Source of the DNA: Nansenia antarctica
Lineage: Eukaryota > Chordata > Actinopteri > Argentiniformes > Microstomatidae
Direction of reading: 5' to 3'
DNA: 64,000 nt
NCBI GenBank assembly: GCA_963989245.1
Contig: OZ022349.1
Coordinates: 2,243,786-2,307,785 of the forward strand
Notes under the pieces: generated by a model
Databases searched by the model: none
What the model was told of the DNA's origin: nothing
What the model saw: the letters and a program-made list of their open reading frames with translations, nothing else
Translations under genes and position numbers: made by a program
Shown here: positions 34,738-44,644 of the stretch, piece by piece
How positions within the stretch are numbered: the first letter of the stretch is position 1
How the letters are laid out: each line of letters opens with the position of its first letter

Positions 34738-34947
34738 TACAAGAGAACTAACGTCCTGAGTGCCAGAAGCTTCCGATGTGTCTTTTATGAAAAACAATTA
34801 GTCTGTTATAGTCAGATCCACTTTCCATTTATAACTTAAAGCAAACACCCACAAACTTCCGAAACGCTGCCGCTATTATCACACAGTTACTCATGAGTCA
34901 TTAAATTAAAACTCCCCAAATTATGCAACCGTTTGAAATACGTCTCC

Positions 34948-35012
34948 ATCTCTCTCTCTCTCTGTCTCTGTCTCTCTCTCTGTCTCTCTCTGTCTCTCTG
35001 TCTCTCTCTCTG

Positions 35013-35057
<45 letters not shown>

Positions 35058-35142
35058 GTCTCTCTCTCTCTCTGTCTCTCTCTCTCTCTCTGTCTCTCTC
35101 TCTCTCTCTCTTCCTGTCTTCCTTGGGGGAGATGGGGGGGGG
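34948..35142. repeat. (TC)n arm of a large palindrome
   Basis: (TCTCTG/TCTC)n to about 35110, then CCTGTCTTCCTTGGGGGAG and ATGGGGGGG. This non-microsatellite end is repeated in inverse at 35398-35431. Confidence 0.9.
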
Positions 35143-35397
35143 GTACGATGAAATACGATGAATCTGAACTCCATGCAAGGGAAGAATGTGTGGCCTGATT
35201 AATAGAAGAAGTACCGTAACTCCAAGCAGAACCAGAACGACAGACACATTTCTGCTGCCACGGCTGAAGGTTAAAGGTTAAGCACTTCTGGAAAAATCAG
35301 ATCCTTCCCCTCATGTCAGCTGCTCAGCCACTGAGGAGACGAGAGCAATTAGCGTGTGCAGAGAGCAGAGACCCCTCAACAGAGCCACCACAGAGGA

Positions 35398-35585
35398 GTC
35401 ACCCCCCCCATCTCCCCCCAAGGAAGACAGGGAGAGAGACAGAGAGAGAAACAGTGAGAGAGACAGAGATAGAGACAGAGAGACAGAGAGAGAGAGAGAG
35501 AGAGACAGAGAGACAGAGACAGAGACAGAGAGAGACAGAGACACAGAGAGAGACAGAGAGAGACAGAGAGAGAGAGAGAGGGAGA

Positions 35586-35617
<32 letters not shown>

Positions 35618-35632
35618 CGGAGAGAGAGACAG

Positions 35633-35662
<30 letters not shown>
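35398..35662. repeat. (GAGACA)n arm of a large palindrome
   Basis: CCCCCCCATCTCCCCCCAAG and GAAGACAGGGAG are the reverse complement of 35110-35142. Then GA/CAGA repeats run to 35662. Confidence 0.9.
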
Positions 35663-35663
<1 letters not shown>

Positions 35664-35703
35664 CAGAGTTAGCTGCATGCATAGATCTACATTCCACTAC
35701 CAC

Positions 35704-36017
35704 CAGTACTCAAGTTGTAAAGGAAAATCAGGGGGGATGGTGGATTTTATCATATGGGGACAATTTTAGCATCCCCACAGCGTCAGTGACTTGGTGAAAA
35801 TGTCATTGCATGTGTGGGTGCCCCCTCCCTCGCCCACGGTATTTTACTCAATATGCGCAAAACTAAATGTTGAAATAGCAGTAACACCACGTTCATTGAT
35901 AAAATGACATAAGGGATGGAAAGGGGGGATGGCAGTTTTAGAAGGGGGATGATTTTGACTGTTTTTATTTCAGGGGGGGATGCCATCCCCCCTCATCCCC
36001 CCTCAACTCGAGTGTTG
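35704..36017 (+). mobile_element. hAT MITE (CAGTACTC family), copy 3
   Basis: Ends CAGTACTCAAGTTG and CAACTCGAGTGTTG. Perfect 8-bp target duplication ACTACCAC (35696-35703, 36018-36025). Confidence 0.93.
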
Positions 36018-36025
36018 ACTACCAC

Positions 36026-36750
36026 TATCCTTCATTGAAGAAGCTAGCTAGTGTCAGGGCTGTGTCTGGACAAAGGCTACACCGCTGCCGATATGTGACA
36101 CGTCAAAATGCATTGCTAGCGAGCGCTATGTGCTAATGCTGGAGGGTTAGAGGACGGTAGCCTTTCTATACAGCAAGAAATACACTTTTCATAATGACTA
36201 CTTGTGGATCTATAGGCTAAACGGACTGCTCAATAGCCCGCAATACTAACAGAATCAAAATCAGAATCACTTTTATTACATCTTTGAGAATCACAACACA
36301 AACTCGCTAGTCAAGCCAAAATACTGCAAGGCAATGGATTGGGTGAGTAATCCTCACTGCTACCTAATTAACTAGAACACTACTTTACATTGTTAGCAGG
36401 CTCACAATGTACACAAGAGTAAAATTATTTGGCTTTGGTTCCTGAACACTGACATTGAAGCATTCAGATACAAAACACAATAATAACACAATAATGAGCA
36501 ATATAAGTAAGTTAAAAAAGTAGCCTAACCCTACATTGATAAAGTAATAAAGTGAGGGATTTTTACAGTGGCCTCAATAGTGCAAAGCTGCTGTGCAGAG
36601 TACGATGATATGAAATGCAACACAATACAATACAGTATGATAGTAAACTAGTCCGATGGTATATACGTAGATTTAGTCATCTAAAAATGAATTAGGCCCC
36701 GTATACTTTCTTTCAATTCTTTTTTTGTTTCTTTTTATTTTACTACTCGA
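36026..36750. other. Intergenic, with dispersed duplicate copy 2 at 36284-36405
   Basis: Copy 2 of the 32300 segment lies here. No gene otherwise. Confidence 0.5.
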
Positions 36751-36755
36751 TCTTT

Positions 36756-36835
36756 TCACTTTGTAAAGCGTCTTTGAGTGTCTAGAAAGGCGCTATAAAA
36801 GTCTAATGTATTATTATATTATTATTAAGTATCCC
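36756..36835 (+). mobile_element. LINE 3' tail with ATT tract
   Basis: TTTGTAAAGCGTCTTTGAGTGTCTAGAAAGGCGCTATAAAAGTCTAATGTATTATTAT, the same tail as 28734-28775 in the opposite orientation. Confidence 0.7.
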
Positions 36836-36889
36836 AGTCGTGTGCAGTATTTATTATACTGTTCTTAGAATAATGTTCTTATAAAAATG

Positions 36890-37150
36890 TTCATTTCCGT
36901 AGTGAGTGTGTGTGTGAGTGTGTGGTTGGCTGGGGGGGGACAGGTTGGCTGGGGGGGGGCAGACCCCAGCGCCCTTCCAGTGTATTTCTCCAGGAGTCTG
37001 ATTGCTTGGGGGGAAATATCTGTTTATCAGCCTCTGGGTTCTTAGCCTCGAGGCGTCGGCACGGCGATAGCTCGAACGGGTTCTGATTGGGGTGGCTGGG
37101 GTCCCTAACGATCCTCAGCGCCTTTCTGAATGTATGAAAAGCCGATGGCA
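36890..37150 (-). pseudogene. Possible LINE ORF2 C-terminal fragment
   Basis: Minus-strand frame with ALRIVRDPSHPNQNPFELSP, resembling the region near the end of fish Rex1-type ORF2 (RxxRDPxHP...FELLP). Broken afterwards by C-rich sequence. Confidence 0.4.
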
Positions 37151-37359
37151 ATTAGCATACCTGGACACAGTCGGCCAAAGTTGACCTTTATACTAAACCA
37201 TAATTGTAGACAGTAGCACACCAGGGGAGGTTTAATCACCCCGCTATTGATGTGAGGCTAAGCTGAGTGAACTTTATGAAAGTGAGATATGACACCAAAG
37301 AAAAGACTGATGAAGTCCTTCAAAGTTCCAGATTAATTTATGAGGAGCATAAATCCCAC

Positions 37360-38290
37360 CCTCAGAACTCAAAGGCTTCGGAGACCGTGGCTTTTTCACG
37401 AGCTGCACCCACCCCGCCTCTGGAACTCTCTCCCTCAACCACTCAGAGACTCACCCTCACTCTCCACTTTTAAATCCCACCTCAAAACCTACCTGTTCTC
37501 CCACGCATACAACCTCCCCTACCCCTAACCATCTTCCCTAACCCTGCCACCCCCCCCCCCCCTGGACATGCATACAACCTCCCCTACCCCTAACCATCTC
37601 CCCTAACCCTGCCACCCCCCCCCCCCCCCCCTGGACATGCATACAACCTCCCCTACCCCTAACCATCTTCCCTAACCCTGCCACCCCCCTCTCCCCCTGG
37701 ACATGCATACAACCTCCCCTACCCCTAACCATCTTCCCTAACCCTGCCACCCCCCCTCCCCCCCCCTGGACATGCATACAACCTCCCCTACCCCTAACCA
37801 TCTCCCCTAACCCTGCCACCCCCCTCCCCCCCCTGGACATGCATACAACCTCCCCTACCCCTAACCATCTCCCCTAACCCTGCCACCCCCCCTCCCCCCC
37901 TGGACATGCGTACAACCTCCCCTACCCCTAACCATCTCCCCTAACCCTACCACCCCCCTCCCCCCCTGGACATGCATACAACCTCCCCTACCCCTAACCA
38001 TCTCCCCTAACCCTACCACCCCCCTCCCCCCCCTGGACATGCATACAACCTCCCCTACCCCTAACCATCTCCCCTAACCCTGCCACCCCCGCTCCCCCCC
38101 TGGACATTGCTGTGTTAATTGTTCCCTGTTCGTTAACTCTTCGTTAACTATGTGTTCCATGTGCTCATGTTATCTGTTGCTTGTTGTTTCTGTGTTTTCC
38201 GTTTCTCCCATATTGTCAGCGTCTTTGAGCCCCGGGAAAGCGCTTTATAAATACAATGAATTATTATTATTATTATTATTATTATTATAA
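37360..38290 (+). mobile_element. LINE 3' end carrying a 67-bp minisatellite
   Basis: Coding remnant RLWNSLPQPLRDSPSLSTF at about 37415-37480, then about nine units of a 67-bp C-rich minisatellite (37540-38105), then the 3' UTR ending AAAGCGCTTTATAAATACAATGAATT and (ATT)n. The family copy at 17526 (minus) has the same segment with about two units. Confidence 0.8.
37540..38105. repeat. 67-bp minisatellite inside a LINE 3' UTR, about 9 units
   Basis: Each unit has TGGACATGCATACAACCTCC, CCTACCCCTAACCATC and a variable C-run. Unit starts lie near 37563, 37632, 37698, 37767, 37834, 37901, 37967 and 38034. Confidence 0.95.
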
Positions 38291-38533
38291 TAATTATAAT
38301 GAGCACACACATACTGTACAGGACAGGTATACAGTAAGTCACAACATAATCCACCCTGTCATATAAAACTGAGAGATGGGAGAACATCCATTCAGCTGAT
38401 TTAACGGTGTATTATACATCAGCGCCCTCAGCATCCTTCATCCAGGCCGTCTGAACAGTTAGACGCCAGTGACCATGATCCATCATAGAACACCACTCTG
38501 CGTCAAACACCTCGGCATCTCAATTCAGATGTA

Positions 38534-38767
38534 AATGGTAAATGGACTGCACTTATATAGCGCCTTTATCTAAAGCACTTTACAACGGCCTCTCATTCAC
38601 CCATTCACACACACAATCACACACCGATGCCGGCGTGTGGGGGTTCAGTGGGGTTCAGTGTCTTGCGCATGGACACTTCGACATGTGGCCAGCCGGAGCT
38701 CGAACCGCCGATCTGCCGACCTTGCGATCATTAGACGGCGGCTGTCTCCTGAACCACAGCCGCCCCA
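38534..38767 (-). mobile_element. SINE family A, internally deleted
   Basis: Tail and head present; the central part is shortened. B box GGTTCGAGCTCC in reverse complement at about 38697-38708. Single head unit. Confidence 0.88.
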
Positions 38768-38919
38768 GATGCAGCTGATCTATCAGGGGTCTGACTACTT
38801 CCACAAGTTATCTTACACATCATGAAACTCTGGAGCTAATAACTGATACACCTGAAGTTACGACGGGCGGCCTGACTCTGACATGTTTAATACTCCTGTG
38901 TCCTAGGATAAGTCTCACA

Positions 38920-39162
38920 CATACGCACGCACGGACGGACGCACGCACGCACACACACGACACAGACACACACAAGACACACACACACAGACACACACAC
39001 AGACACACACGCAAATATACACACGCACGGACGCACACACACAGACACAGACACACACATACACACGCAGACACACACACACACGCACACACAGACACAC
39101 AGACACACACACACACCTGACATTACGCACGCACACACACAGACACACACGCACACACAGTA
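38920..39162. repeat. Complex CA/ACACAG/ACGC microsatellite
   Basis: About 240 bp of mixed ACAC, ACGC and ACAG repeats. Confidence 0.93.
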
Positions 39163-39362
39163 CATCTGTGTATCTGTTGATAAGGTAATCATTTTTTCAC
39201 ACCTGTGCCAGTCCCAGGGGGCCTGACACAGTCCCTTACATGTTGATGCTATTGAAGCCAAACGATGGAGCAGGTAGATGAGTCACCTGCATGACAACAG
39301 AAGGGTTGGATGTCATGAGGGATTCTCCTCTGGAATCACAACGATAAAGAACATCACCCAAA

Positions 39363-39420
39363 GAGTTCATAAACCAACATTTTTGATAAGGGGAAATCTT
39401 CACTAACTCCTGAATCAACA
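39363..39420. repeat. Local duplicate of 39747-39802
   Basis: AGAGTTCATAAACCAACATTTT...CACTAACTCCTGAAT appears twice, about 385 bp apart, with a LINE 3' end inserted between. Confidence 0.8.
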
Positions 39421-39524
39421 GACCTGTGAATTAGCTGTGAATAAACAAACAACAGGGGGATGGACTGAAGTGTATCGGGGGTACCACATGTACAAAAGAA
39501 GAGATTTGGTGAGGCTGCATTCTC

Positions 39525-39740
39525 ATTTTATGCACCCAGATTGTGGAATGCACTGCCAGTTTACATTAGGGATGCAACCTCAGCACATATGTTCAAGTCA
39601 AGACTAAAAACCCATCTGTTTAATATTGCCTTTAAATTACTAGATAATTAAATGATGATTATATAATGATTGGAGCACTTTGAGCTGCAACGTTTGCAGG
39701 AAAAGCGCTATACAAATAAAAGTTATTATTATTATTATAA
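39525..39740 (+). mobile_element. LINE 3' end with (ATT)n, sister of 18115-18335
   Basis: Degenerate WNALP-type coding, then AAAAGCGCTATACAAATAAAAGTTATTATT. It retains the tail that is replaced by the (ATT)n in the 18.1-kb copy. Confidence 0.78.
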
Positions 39741-39802
39741 ACCAAGAGTTCATAAACCAACATTTTGATCAGGGGGGAAATCTTCACTAACTCCTGAATA
39801 AA

Positions 39803-39843
39803 GAGTCTTTGAGCCTCGGAAAAGCGCTATATAAATATAATGA

Positions 39844-39905
<62 letters not shown>

Positions 39906-39908
39906 TAT
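39803..39908 (+). mobile_element. LINE tail plus (ATT)n
   Basis: GAGTCTTTGAGCCTCGGAAAAGCGCTATATAAATATAATGAATT followed by about 55 bp of ATT. Confidence 0.8.
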
Positions 39909-40238
39909 AAACAGAACTGTGGACTGGACTGGAGTGCATCAAATAAACCGTAACACAAAAAATGTGTTTTAAAAACAAAAACAACAAACTGTAGAATACA
40001 GAAGAGCATAGCAGATGATTGTAGGACACAGAGAAAACAACATCGTCCAACATCTGCCCCTGTGCTGTTCTCAATTACGCTAGCGTGATTGGTGTTGATA
40101 TTTCTGCAACTGTTATAATGGTTCCAAGGCTTTTCCTAAATTGTCCGTTTCCCATTCAGACCGTGAGTCTGACTCTGGGCCTCTGCGTTCCTGCACCCCT
40201 GTGACCTCCCCCACACTCTCTTCTACATATTTGGACAA

Positions 40239-41055
40239 AGTCAGGCAGGGACGCGGGAAGGGGGGTGCTGAGGGTGCTGCAGCACCCCCTAGCGGCAGGC
40301 AGAAGGAGCTCCTCCTGCCTGAATTTAAAAAATAAAAATATTATTCAAACAATAAGTTAAAACAATATAATAACTATTGTTGCTTTTGGGAATAAAAATA
40401 AATGTGTTTTTTGTAATAAATGTAAAAATGTGTTTGTTAGTTTTAATGTTAGTGATCACATGGTCATATCTTGCTAGGGAATCTCTGAGTTCTTTAGCAA
40501 AAATGCTAAATCAGCCAGAACAATTGAAGTGGAGTTGGAAGAAGATGCTGATGCAGTTGCTTGCTTCGCTTAACAACACTCCCATTAATGCTCTACTGTC
40601 GGACGTTGTTGAGAAAGAGCAACAGACGGCCAGAAACGTATTAGAACTGATATTCAGATCCATCCGATTCTTCGGCAGCGAAGGGCTTCCAAGAGGCAAT
40701 AACAATCGACATGGAATGCTGTCTGTAATAATGGTCAACATCATGTTTGTGGACATTGTGGGACACTGTGAGCTGAGTGGAAATTACTGTAAATTCCAAC
40801 ACATTGTTGGTAAAATATTTAACGTTACGTCGTTGTAGTGTGTGGGTGCGTGCGTGCTTAACTATTATTGCCCGTGCGTTGGGGCCCGTCGTTATGCCAC
40901 TGTGTGCGTGTGAGCGAACGAGCAATCAGCGAGAGGGAGGGAGGGAGGGAGGGAGAGAAATCGTTATAATGTTTTCCCTGGCAATTTTTTTCCCTGTAGC
41001 GTATATAGACAGCACCTCAGCACCCCCAGTCAAAATACCTTCCCGCGTGCCTGAT
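40239..41055 (+). mobile_element. hAT-like DNA transposon remnant with decayed transposase piece
   Basis: The ends are imperfect inverted repeats: TCAGGCAGGGACGCGGGAAG with GGGGGTGCTGAGGGTGCTG at left, and the complement of TCAGGCACGCGGGAAGG with GGGGGTGCTGAGGTGCTG at right. The interior plus-strand frame (about 40500-40720) contains VVEKEQQTARNVLELIFRSI and RFFGSEGLPRG, resembling the hAT (TTF-type zinc finger) transposase region with IRFLxRQGLPLRG. No full transposase and no clear target duplication. Confidence 0.6.
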
Positions 41056-42240
41056 CAGGTTTTGGGTTCGGCACGGAGCTGTCATACCACCGGTGGATTA
41101 AAACCATCCCAGGGTCGTTTCAAGTACGTTTAAAGATCGTAGTACGGATTAGTACGGGACTGTGAAATTATCTCTTTTCATAATGATGACAAAGTGACAT
41201 AAAACAGACGGTTTAGATTAAATTAAGATGAAAGATGTGTAAGGGAGATGAGTAAAAGTATGAATGTAGGAGATGAAAACTGTTTCGTTATCACTTCATT
41301 TTCATAATCATTCATTTGGTTAATTCATCATCTAACAACATCCTGATGAGGGTTAGATATCATTTTAGATATCAGATAATATTTGATTAGAAGTGTAACT
41401 GTATGAACATCTGTGGTGATGCTGACAGTTTGAGACCGTTTTCTACAGATAGTTACTAACATTTTATGCTCATGTGTCTTATGAGAGGGACACTGCTGGA
41501 AGTCAGGAGGGAAATAGACACCACATCTTAAATTCATAATTTAGATCTATTATAGATAGAATAGATTAGATTAGATGTATTGTCCCCAGGGGGAAATTAA
41601 TTTTCACACCACTGTACAGTATAGATGTATACATACAACACCGTATAACACAGACAGTACTACACATGACAGATACATAAGTACACAATATTATTGATAT
41701 AATCACCATTGCACCATTCAAATTATGAACTCGAGTGAAGAATATCATAGATGTGGTATTGCATTGATTGATTGTTCATTGAAAATACTGTATATGGTCA
41801 AAAATCATGAATGATGAATTATTTCAGGAAATAATTATCTCCGCTGTTCCACATGATCAGATACTGGATACTGCACAGCGAGGGGTTGTGTGTTTAGAGA
41901 GGATAGCAGCCAAATATAGCCAGGAGACAGGAGACTGGTCTGAGATGCTGGGGAGTTATCAGTCACCTGACACTGGAGGCAGATCTGTCGAACACACAGG
42001 TCCTGAGGAGGGGAGGGGGGGCGGGGGGGTTGGCACCAGGGACGAGGACGCTAGGAAGCAGCTGATTGGATAGAGGCCACCATCTGTCACCTGCAGATAG
42101 CCTGTTTCCAGGATGCTGCAGTAACAGTCAACGCTTTATAAGAACTTCCCTGGATAAACATTCCGGAATGTTCACAGTGCATGCTTATGTATGTACGCAT
42201 GTCAAAATACTAATTAATAGTTATGCTAACTATACTAACT
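41056..42240. other. Intergenic; weak coding-like frame at 41807-42073
   Basis: Contains a LINE-tail-like TGTCCCCAGGGGGAAATTAATTTTC at about 41580-41605. The frame at 41807 has an acceptor-like TTATTTCAG at about 41819-41827, then a non-repetitive stretch (RIAAKYSQETGDWSEM), but the family is unknown. Confidence 0.35.
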
Positions 42241-42505
42241 GGGGGCAGCTGTGGCGCAGGAGGTAGAGCTGCTGTCTAATGATCGCAAGGTTGGCAGATC
42301 GGCGGTCCGAGCCCCGGCTGGCCACGTGTCGAAGTGTCCTTGGGCAAGACACTGAACCCCAAATTGCTCCCAGTGAGCGGGCCGACCGGCGCCTTGCATG
42401 GCAGCTTGCCGCCATCGGTGTGTGAATGTGTGTGTGAATGGGTGAATGAGAGGCCGTTGTAAAGCGCTTTGGATAAAGGCTCTATGAGTCAGTCCTTTGC
42501 AGTCC
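42241..42505 (+). mobile_element. SINE family A, near full length
   Basis: A box TGGCGCAGGAGGTAGAG, B box GGTCCGAGCCCC and full body to GTCAGTCCTTTGCAGTCC. Confidence 0.9.
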
Positions 42506-43649
42506 ATCAATGTGTTGATCATTCCTTACGACAACGATCTAACAATCTTGCTGACGATAGATTATGACGATAGATTATTTTCATTTCACCAATACCCTAA
42601 CGTACATTTATTCACACGATCGGACATGACTGTTTTCTTTTTTTCCTGGACAGCAAAATAATAAGTAGCTAAAATAAATGGAAATTATTGACATAAAAAT
42701 GAAAAGTACATTATCAGCCATTTCCCTTTCAGCTCAGAGGTAAAACAAACGTTACTCAGGGGAAAAGGGCTGAATTAAATGTGAGATCACAGTACTCCAC
42801 ATGACATCTACTGCTGCGGTATTAATTACTCTGCTGATGCAGTGTCAACAATAAGTGGATTGCGGCGATTGATTCACTCCGTCCACATCAGGCGTATGAA
42901 GTCGTAATGTGTGTGAGAGTGAGAGAGTGTGAGCCGCAGAAGAAGGATCTATATTATATGCAGTGGGGGAAGTGTGGCTGAATGCATTGGGGAGTGGTGG
43001 TAACTTTTGCCAATACAGTATTCATCAAATCGCTGCATTTTTCTTTCTGCCCTTCATACACGGATCCTAAACGCACAGAAAACGTTCTAATAAGAGCAAG
43101 GGAATGGAGGGGTGACTGATGTAGCTCACCTACGCTGAGCTTAGCATTTCCCACATAGCTTTTTCTCTCTCTGGTGCGATGACTCTTTGGTAAAGACGCC
43201 ACGTCAATGAAATGAAATTGAGTGACATCCTGATTGATTGATTGATTGATTAATTGATTGATTGATTGGGGTAAAAAGTACAGACAGTAGTACATCCCAG
43301 AGGACAGCACATAAAAGCGTAACTGAAACACTTGTTTCCAACGTGGTCCTCGTTGGTAGACAGAAACAACCAAGACAAGAACATACAAAAAAACACACTA
43401 CATCTGCCTCCTCTCCTCTCCCTCATCTACCCTGACGTGAAAGAGCCGAACTGGTGAAAGCAATGTGAAGGATAACCAACTGACGTTTTTAGATCAGCTA
43501 AAGCGATATAGGAGAGGTCACTTCAGACTATTAGGATTCACCCCTACTCTTCAGTTTAGCTCCGGTAACACTCGACTGTGAACTCCATCCAACTGAAACC
43601 AAAAGCCCCTAAAGTTACCAACAACCACTTTAGACTGACAAGGCCAAGG
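42506..43649. other. Intergenic left of the provirus; (GATT)n at 43231-43268
   Basis: No gene supported. A GATT tetranucleotide tract is the only clear repeat. Confidence 0.5.
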
Positions 43650-43653
43650 CTAG
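43650..43653. repeat. Target-site duplication, left copy (CTAG)
   Basis: CTAG directly abuts the LTR and recurs at 56266-56269. A 4-bp duplication is typical of gamma-type retroviral integrases. Confidence 0.9.
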
Positions 43654-44123
43654 TGTAGAATATTTTCTCTGTTTCAGTGATACAAGAAGAGGTGAAAACT
43701 TCTGGCCCAGGTTAAAAGTATTTATTCAAAAAAGGTCGGGTCTTCAGATTACAGGCACACTAAACAGTCACAGTCGAGATAATCAGCAGAGCAGGGCGCT
43801 CGCGCCTCTGCACAGAAGTCTTATAGCCCTCCTCCTAGGCCTCTGATTGGCCCAGACCCTCGGGGGCGTGCATATGCGTGTGTGTGTGACTGCGCATGCG
43901 CAACAATTTGTGTGTGTGTGTCAGCACATGTGCGACAACTCGTGTGTGTGTGTCAGCACATGTGCGACAATTGAGATCGTTCGTAAATGAAATAATAAAG
44001 TATTCAATAAAGTGTATTTGAGGTAATAAAAATATACGTGTAATATGTGTAAAATATACGTGAATATATGTGTAAAATATACGTGAATATAAGAAGGCCA
44101 TTAATGTGTAAAAATATACTACA
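43654..44123 (-). repeat. 3' LTR
   Basis: Begins and ends TGTAG...CTACA. In minus sense, U3 carries three AAAATATACGTG-type repeats (plus 44029, 44051, 44074) and 32-34-bp CA/TG repeats (plus 43887, 43921, 43953). A CCAAT box follows (43846-43850), then a TATA box (43820-43825) and AATAAA at 43721-43726. Confidence 0.97.
43721..43726 (-). terminator. Proviral polyadenylation signal AATAAA in 3' LTR
   Basis: AATAAA on the minus strand about 95 nt beyond the TATA box of the same LTR, the usual place for the R-region poly(A) signal. Confidence 0.75.
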
Positions 44124-44134
44124 CATCCCCCCTC
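44124..44134 (-). other. Polypurine tract
   Basis: GAGGGGGGATG in minus sense directly abuts the 3' LTR, where plus-strand DNA priming is expected. Confidence 0.85.
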
Positions 44135-44644
44135 GGACCACCCAGAGGGTGTTCCGAAACTAAACGATCACATAAACCAAAACAAAAACACAAACCCCAC
44201 ATACCACAGCTAAGAAAATAAAAAAAATTAAAAAAATCAAAAATCAAAAAACAAAAAATAAAAAATAACTAATAAGAACCCAAAGACATCATGCAAAAAA
44301 TAGAAATCAACCAATAACAAAAAGAATCTTGAAAATAACAACCACAATTAAACTAAACACAATCCATCATGCACAAAGTAACATAGAAACTTCCAACGAC
44401 CGATGTTTTCTTTGTCCTTGAAGCGTCGGGGTCAGAGGTTACTAGCACTTGTACCCAGTTGGAGAACAGCCTTCACCGCTGTCTCAGATTGATATCCTTT
44501 CCCAGTCAAGAGCGTTTTCTTCGTTGCGCTAGGAACAGAACCGCTTTCCTATCTTTGCATAACCACCACACCACTTCTCAACTGACATCAATCACATGAT
44601 ATAGAAAGAAACAAACAGTAATCGACGCAAATAATCACAAAACA
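44135..44644 (-). other. Proviral region between env and the PPT
   Basis: About 510 nt with no open frame of note. T-rich in viral sense around 44218-44275. No accessory gene recognised. Confidence 0.7.

Noticed and set aside
43835..44101. 88-codon frame in the LTR (and its twin at 55977)
   Set aside because: Falls in U3 repeats (THTH runs). Present in both LTRs simply because they are duplicates; no evidence of a superantigen-like LTR gene.
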